Assembly: GCF_004210375.1 (NCBI RefSeq)
Contig: NC_134825.1
Span: 40,790,348 to 40,854,347 of the forward strand
DNA: 64,000 nucleotides
From: Tachypleus tridentatus
Lineage: Eukaryota > Arthropoda > Merostomata > Xiphosura > Limulidae
Reading direction: 5' to 3'
Part shown: one piece after another, positions 58,757 to 64,000 of the stretch
Numbering within the stretch: the stretch's first letter is position 1
Layout: each line of letters opens with the position of its first letter
Notes under the pieces: generated by a model
What the model was told of the DNA's origin: nothing
What the model saw: the letters and a program-made list of their open reading frames with translations, nothing else
The model's database searches: none
Translations under genes and position numbers: made by a program

Positions 58757-59090
58757 TTAATATAGGTATAAAGGCGTTCCTTTATATTGGTTTATTTTGG
58801 GTTTAAGTTGTTGTATAAGTAAGGCTTCTTTAATTTTACGTTTGTTTATGTTTGTTTCTTTATTTAGTATTTGAGTGTTTTCTATGGTTATGTTGTGTTT
58901 ATTTGACTTGCAGTGTTCGAAAACGTGTGAAGGTGACTTTTTATGTTCTTTGAATCTGGTTTCCATTTTTCTACTTGTTTCTCCAATATAGAAGTCGTGG
59001 CAGTTATCACATTGTATTTTATAAATAATGTTGGTGTGGTGTTTGTCAGTGTAGTTTTTACATAGTATAGACCTCAGTTTTGTGCCGGGT
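58757..59090 (-). pseudogene. GIY-YIG endonuclease domain of the Penelope-like element
   Basis: Frame reads KPGTKLRSILCKNY, then IIYKIQCDNCHDFYIGET, RFKEHKK and a C-terminal open tail to 58,757. YKI...FYIG is the GIY-YIG core, with the Arg of TRFKEH in the expected place and a CxxC pair between. In Penelope elements this nuclease nicks the target for priming. It is joined to the reverse transcriptase only through at least two frameshifts, so it is not expressed as one protein from this copy. Confidence 0.85.
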
Positions 59091-59397
59091 TTTGAATAAA
59101 TTTGGTATTAATTGGAATGTCATATTTTGTTACTAATTTTGCCAAATGTTGGTTATTTGTTTGCTGATGTCGGGAATATATGGTATACAGCAGTATATGG
59201 TTTCGTGGTTTTTGATTCGTGAGCTGTATTTACTTTAGTTGGTTGATTTTGCTTTCTGTCTAGGTGTGTGCGTATAATGTTTTCTACGGTTTGTGGAGGA
59301 AACTTATTGATGTTGGTGAAGTATTGTTTTATTTTGTCTAATTCATCGTTAATTTTATCTGGTGAGCATAGTTTTATGGCTGTGTTTATTTGGTTTC

Positions 59398-60471
59398 TTA
59401 GTATGTTGAGTTTTGTTTTGTTTCATGTGCTGAGTCCCAAGGAATGTATAGTCCAGTATGGGTGATTTTTCGGTGGATTTCTGTTTGAAATTGTGTATCA
59501 GTTCTTGTAATTTTGAGGTTAAGAAATGATATTTGATTGTTTTCTTCCTGTTCACATGTGAAGTTGATGTTGGGATGTATAGAGTTAATGTGATTGAAAA
59601 AATTAAGTATGTGTTCTGTAGATTTGAATCCCGCAACCGTGTCATCTACATATCTATACCAGTATAGTGGTGGATGTAATGCTGTGTTAATTGCTTGTGT
59701 TTCAACTTGTGTCATAAAAATATTGGCTAGAACTGGTGATACTGGGTTGCCCATGCTTAGGCCGTTTGTTTGTATATAGTTTTGGTTGTTGAACATGAAG
59801 TTTGTCTTTATCGTGGTGAATTCTATGAGGGTTGCTAACTGGTTACTGGGAATTTCTATAGTTGGGTTAGGGTCTCGGATATAGAGTTCTAAGGCTATCT
59901 TGCAGGCTTCAGTGGTTGGAACTTCTGTAAAGAGGGATATAACATCGAAACTGGCCATTAAGGCTTTATGATTAAGTTGATTTAGATTAGACTTGAAATT
60001 AAAAGAGTCTTTGATAAATGAGCTGGCTGATGTTACATATTTGGAGAATGCCCATGCTATGTATTTACCAAGGTTGTAATTAAACGATTCATATGTGGAC
60101 ATTATTGGTCGTAATGGACAATCTGGTTTATGAGGTTTGGGGATGCCGTATATTTGTGGTGTGCGTGAGTCGGTTTTACGTAGGTAGGAATAAAGTGTTT
60201 GTGAAATTGTGTTGGCTTTTTTCATTTGTAGTAGTAACTTGTTCAGTTGCGTCTCGTGTGTCTTTGTTGGATTTGTGTGTATAGGTTTAAATTTGTTCGT
60301 GTCTGATAGGATGTTATTCATTTTTTGGATGTATTCATTCGTGTTCATTATGACTATAGCGTTACCTTTATCTGCTTTTAGAATTTTTATGTTTTTGTCT
60401 TGTTTTAGGTTAGTAAACTTTAGTTTATCAAAAAAGAAAACTGCAGTTTGTAAATAAGTCGAGACTTGCAT
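59398..60471 (-). CDS. Reverse transcriptase of a Penelope-like element, partial
   Basis: An open frame of 357 codons, the longest in the window. Motifs in order: KADKGNAIVIM (residues 32-42), YGIPKPHK (108-115), RPIMS (121-125), SFDVISLFTEVP (174-185), NGLSMGNPVSP (236-246), YVDD catalytic box (274-277), ISFLNLKI (314-321) and HRKITHTGLYIPWDSAH (333-349). This is the Penelope pattern, not LTR or LINE. The catalytic aspartates are present. A full protein would have about 200 more residues before the first motif and the GIY-YIG domain behind; here a frameshift ends it at 59,398. The ATG at 60,471 is simply the first in the frame and probably not the native start. Confidence 0.88.
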   Translation of the reverse strand: MQVSTYLQTAVFFFDKLKFTNLKQDKNIKILKADKGNAIVIMNTNEYIQKMNNILSDTNKFKPIHTNPTKTHETQLNKLLLQMKKANTISQTLYSYLRKTDSRTPQIYGIPKPHKPDCPLRPIMSTYESFNYNLGKYIAWAFSKYVTSASSFIKDSFNFKSNLNQLNHKALMASFDVISLFTEVPTTEACKIALELYIRDPNPTIEIPSNQLATLIEFTTIKTNFMFNNQNYIQTNGLSMGNPVSPVLANIFMTQVETQAINTALHPPLYWYRYVDDTVAGFKSTEHILNFFNHINSIHPNINFTCEQEENNQISFLNLKITRTDTQFQTEIHRKITHTGLYIPWDSAHETKQNSTY

Positions 60472-60768
60472 ATTATAACGTCAATCTCTGTGACAACAAG
60501 AAATGAGCTAAGGATTCATCGTGTACAAGAGCACAATAATAGTTTTGAGTTAGTTTTTCATACATAGTTTCCTAATTTTGGCACACAGCAGAGTGCCATA
60601 GCCTTGATCAAAAGTATGTACTGTAGATGCATCATAAACACTTCTGTGTGTTTATTAACTAAAGTGAAAGTTCCCTGAAACGAGAAACAAACATGGTCGT
60701 AGCACATCCTAACATTAAGTATCGTTAGGTATCTAACATTGTGCATGTGTGTCGAGATATCGAGTCTT

Positions 60769-61038
60769 GGCCCGGCATGGCCAGGTTGGTTAAGGCGTTC
60801 GACTCGTAATCTGAGGGGCGCGGGTTCGAATCCCGGTCGCATCAAACATGTTCGCTCTTTCAGTCGTGACGGCGTTATAATATAACTGTGAATTTCACTA
60901 CTCGTTGGTAAAAGAGTAGCCCAAGAGTTGGCGGTGAGTGGTGATGACTAGCCGCCTTCTCTCTAGTCTTACACTGCTAAATTAGGGACGGCTAACGCGG
61001 ATAGCCCTTGTGCAGCTTTGCGCGAAATTCAAAACAAA
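60769..61038 (+). mobile_element. SINE family A, full length
   Basis: GGCCCGGCATGGCCAGGTTGG head, GGGTTCGAATCCCGG B box, full body and tail. Perfect 12 bp duplication ATATCGAGTCTT (60,757-60,768 and 61,039-61,050). Confidence 0.95.
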
Positions 61039-61050
61039 ATATCGAGTCTT

Positions 61051-62116
61051 GATTTCTACGTTACATTTTAATCAGGACATTGATCTTCAAATCTCTTGTT
61101 TTGCTTTAGGCGAGCTATAAAATCCCAGGAAATCAAGTATCTCTGAAGTGGAATAAAAGCCCGATTATATGCGATTACACACACGTGTTCAAGAAGGTTT
61201 ATAATACGTGCGAGGAGGCCGAAACATGGTTTCATTAAAAGGCAAAGAAACATCGAGCATCATTCTAACTTAGGACGTCGTATGCTGGGAAAAAAAATTC
61301 AAACAACCTTATTATTTTTGTATAAAAACATATAGTTACACATACACTTTTGTACAAGGTTAAGAGTATAGATTTTGCACTCAGATTATTAAGTTTCAGT
61401 GCAATGTACTACACTCACGGCTACACATATTTGTTGGAAACAAGGAAACTGGCCGAAGAGAAATATAAATTACAACTACCCTTGCTAATGATTTGTTCTC
61501 ACCTACATAACACCAGTTTAGACATCTGTTTTTCAAGGAGCTAGACCTTACTTAGTTCCGTGTATACTGAGTAAGTACATCTTTTAATGTAACTTTAGAA
61601 TTATTACGTGTATTATTGTACTGAACCTCCATAACAAGAGGGAATCGTCAACAACCACGGCATTTTGAATTCATTTAGGTAGAATTAGAGTAAATTAATG
61701 TAAATGAGACATTTGTTACCTCGTTTTATTAGATCTATTTTGGTGCGCCAACAACACCAAGCGTGGGGCGCACGTTCGCTCGATTCGATCTTATTGGTCA
61801 TAAGGATCTCTATCAGTCTAACCTCAAACTGAAATTCCTTTAGACAGGATTAGAATAAATTAACGCATGAGACCTTGGGGGTGGTCAAATACATCAATCA
61901 AAAGGGTTCGATCTCCTTAGTCTAAAGTGTAATTAGAGCTGAGATCGGTTAAGAGATGATAAAGCTGTGAGCTAAAAGTTTGTGATTGAAAAAACCAAAA
62001 AAAAACAACAACACATCAAGTTAGAGCCTTTCTACGAGTCGCTATGCCATTGCTAAAGTTTTGCAGTTGGTCGAAAATAATTACAGGGACAAATTCTGGG
62101 TCACAAGAAATTGTTG
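61051..62116. other. No recognised gene
   Basis: Two related segments, 61,675-61,710 and 61,840-61,875 (TTTAG...GATTAGAATAAATTAA type), hint at an old duplication. GGTGCGCC near 61,743 and GGGGCGCAC near 61,766 form a small CpG-rich spot. Confidence 0.4.
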
Positions 62117-62392
62117 TTTGGCCCAGCACGGCCAAGTAGGTTATGGCGTTCGACTCGTAATCTGAGGGTGGCGGGTTCGAATCTCCGTCGCATCAAACAT
62201 GCTCTCCCTTTCAGCCGTGTGGGGCGTTATAACGTGACGGTTAATCCCACTATTCGTTGGTAAAAGAGTATCCCAAGAGTTGGCGGTGGGTGGTGATGGC
62301 TAGCTGCCTTCCCTTTAGCCTTACACTGCTAAATAGGAACGACTAGCGCAGATAGCCCTCATGTAGCTTTGCGCGATATTCAAAAACAAACA
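62117..62392 (+). mobile_element. SINE family A, full length
   Basis: TTGGCCCAGCACGGCCAAG head, GGGTTCGAATCTCC B box, full body and CAAACA end. Perfect 12 bp duplication AAGAAATTGTTG (62,105-62,116 and 62,393-62,404). Confidence 0.95.
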
Positions 62393-62464
62393 AAGAAATT
62401 GTTGAGCCAAAGAGGTTAACGAAAACTGACCCTCCTGGGTAGATAAACATCAATACTCAAATAC

Positions 62465-62466
62465 CC

Positions 62467-62506
<40 letters not shown>

Positions 62507-62507
62507 T
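62465..62507. repeat. Compound microsatellite (AT)n(AG)n
   Basis: About 24 bases of TA repeat directly followed by about 18 bases of GA repeat. Confidence 0.95.
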
Positions 62508-62723
62508 TGAGCCAAACTCTATGACAGAAGTGATGTTGTTAAGGTAGATAGCCGTTTTCATCCTTATCTTCATTACCACTCTTGACCTTTGACCTATTCC
62601 CTTCATCTTTGCTTTACATCTTCGTCGTTCTTCTGGTGCATATTTTAGTGCCAATGATATTTTTATTGCGTTTTGTCCATACTGTAAACTAGTAGTTTAG
62701 TATGTCGACGAATACTACACTAG

Positions 62724-62830
62724 TCTCCCAGTGGATCAGCGATAGATTCACGGACTTATAACGTTAAAACTTGAGGTTCGATTCTTCTAGGTAGCCTAGG
62801 TGCAGATATTCCATTGCACTAAAAATTCAA
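62724..62830 (+). mobile_element. SINE family B, diverged
   Basis: TCCCAGTGGATCAGCGATAG head, ACGTTAAAACTTGAGG and TTCGATTCTTC B-box region; tail decayed (GTGCAGATATTCCATTGC). Confidence 0.75.
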
Positions 62831-64000
62831 CTATAACTATAAAGGAAGACCGAGAAAAATCCTGTAAACTAAGATTATGAGTTTAATATAAGGCAAAATT
62901 GCAAATGAGTCATCAAACGTTTCACGTGTTTACCATGTTTAGTATTTCAAGTATTAGACATCACTTTGCTATTGGAAACTGTAAGTCCCACTTTTAGATG
63001 AATCATTATGATTATCTCTGCAGTTCTATTTATGTGCTTGATTTTTCGTTGTGTAATCTGTCCGTTAAAAATGACATTACGTATAAAGTAGTTTTATTTT
63101 AACCATTTAAGTAATTTTAAACTTAATGTTCAAAAGTTCTACTACTATTCAGTATGAGGTTCATCATAAATGTGCTGATATATTTTTATACACATTGGTA
63201 TCTTGAAAAACGTGGTGCAAGATACGAAACACGTGCTTGTACTCACGTATGATGAACTAACATTCCACAAAAGTGTTTTTACCATTTCAAATTATTATTG
63301 CTGACGTATGACTTTCTTCTCAAGTGTTTTTGCATAAAAACAGCCAAATCCTCAAAACCGTATAGATAAAAATCTGTATTTTTTATTTAAAGTTCCGTAT
63401 TTCAACGGGAAGTGTTTTAAAGTAGTTCTTTAAAATACTTAATGTTTATTGAATTTTCTAAAAATTGCGGAAATATTTCCTTTATCAGTGAAGTTCTTTA
63501 TCTTATTTTCTTTTAGAATCGGAATTTTGTAAAAATCTTTCCTAAAAATGTACATCCGAACTCTTTTCATTTTTACGGATTTCTTATTCTCTTACAGTGT
63601 AACTGCTTTTGCTTTTTGTAACGTTTAAGTAGTTACGTCTGTATGAACAAAATTGTAACATTATATTATGTTTGGGTACACTGACTGAGAGAAATTTCGG
63701 CTTAACTTTAGAATCCCGTAATGTCAATAACTACATAAATACACCCACACATTTTCTACTATTTATAACACACGTGCTTTGTACACGCTTGCTTTGCCTT
63801 TTGTTGTCCTGGAGGTTGTCACCCTGGAAAAGAACTAAGCGTCACGTGTGTTTCGCTTAGATTATTGGGCAACGGTGAACAACCCAACAGCTGGGCCGCA
63901 GGTAACATACAGATCAACTGACTGAGCTTTGTGTAAAGTTTTACGAGTTGAACAACTTCTAACTCCATAAGAATGAGGTTATTCAATTAAAAGAATTATC
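62831..64000. other. No recognised gene
   Basis: AT-rich; nothing identifiable to the end of the window. Confidence 0.5.

Larger units (their letters stand above)
58552..60471 (-). mobile_element. Penelope-like retroelement, 5' truncated
   Basis: Minus-strand order: reverse transcriptase (59,398-60,471), GIY-YIG endonuclease (58,757-59,090) and a pLTR-like end with a hammerhead-like motif (58,552-58,740). The coding part is broken by frameshifts between about 59,400 and 59,090. The usual N-terminal 200-odd residues are missing, so the copy is probably truncated near 60,471. Penelope elements prime at exposed DNA ends or nicks and many carry this endonuclease. Confidence 0.9.

Noticed and set aside
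15057..62400. tRNA-like sequences with A and B boxes
   Set aside because: Each is the head of a SINE; none has a full acceptor stem or stands free of SINE body and tail, so I call no tRNA genes.
1..64000. Bacterial-type operons, CRISPR arrays, phage or plasmid functions
   Set aside because: No direct-repeat/spacer array, no gene clusters and no ribosome binding sites; exon borders and SINEs show a eukaryotic nuclear genome.

Overview
The window looks like an AT-rich, repeat-loaded piece of an animal nuclear genome. There are no operons, ribosome binding sites or long intact host ORFs. Coding sequence appears as short exons with GT/AG borders, and the bulk is made of tRNA-derived SINEs, cut-and-paste DNA transposons, and relics of DIRS, Penelope, LINE and LTR retroelements. 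The SINE set and the UBR exon make me think of an arthropod, most likely a chelicerate such as a horseshoe crab. That is recollection plus inference, not something the sequence proves.

Left part (1 to about 15 kb). This part is strikingly poor in CpG: I count 6 CpG in bases 1-3,000, against 39 in the 1,600 bases from 17,041. It holds the one host coding exon I am confident of, the last exon of a UBR1/UBR2-type N-recognin E3 ubiquitin ligase on the + strand (12,720-12,919). In opposite orientation at 740-1,200 lies a frameshifted copy of the N-terminal UBR-box region of the same family. Between them are a decayed DIRS-like retrotransposon (about 4.0-8.4 kb) carrying a nested SINE and a nested MITE, and a mariner C-terminal relic (12.25-12.56 kb). 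A second MITE of the same family follows the gene. No family A SINE occurs in this part. CpG depletion over a gene fits the mosaic gene-body methylation known in invertebrates, so the change near 15-16.7 kb probably marks the edge of a methylated transcription unit.

Right part (15 to 64 kb). CpG is near expectation and SINEs are dense. I see three SINE families: A (about 270 bp, tRNA-like head plus a long conserved body), B and C (about 120 bp). All three share a similar 3' segment. Several copies have 8-13 bp target-site duplications. Other landmarks are a LINE linker relic (18.7 kb); a relic of an unnamed dispersed gene family split by a family A SINE (25.1-26.5 kb); a Tc1-like transposon (39.6-40.9 kb) and a 273 bp deletion derivative of it (30.5 kb); a 186 bp tandem duplication (32.0-32.4 kb); an LTR-element gag/protease relic (49.3-50.1 kb); and a Penelope-like element with reverse transcriptase, GIY-YIG endonuclease and a hammerhead-like motif (58.55-60.47 kb). 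Gaps of Ns lie at 33,310-33,329 and 50,941-51,440.

Possible new genes. A good splice acceptor precedes an exon encoding an 18-residue signal peptide (23,539-23,614). Two exon-like segments downstream (27,641 and 28,841) could complete a small secreted peptide. This is the weakest but most interesting host-gene proposal. The mobile elements do not cooperate as a system; they record successive insertions, and their nesting gives an order of events.
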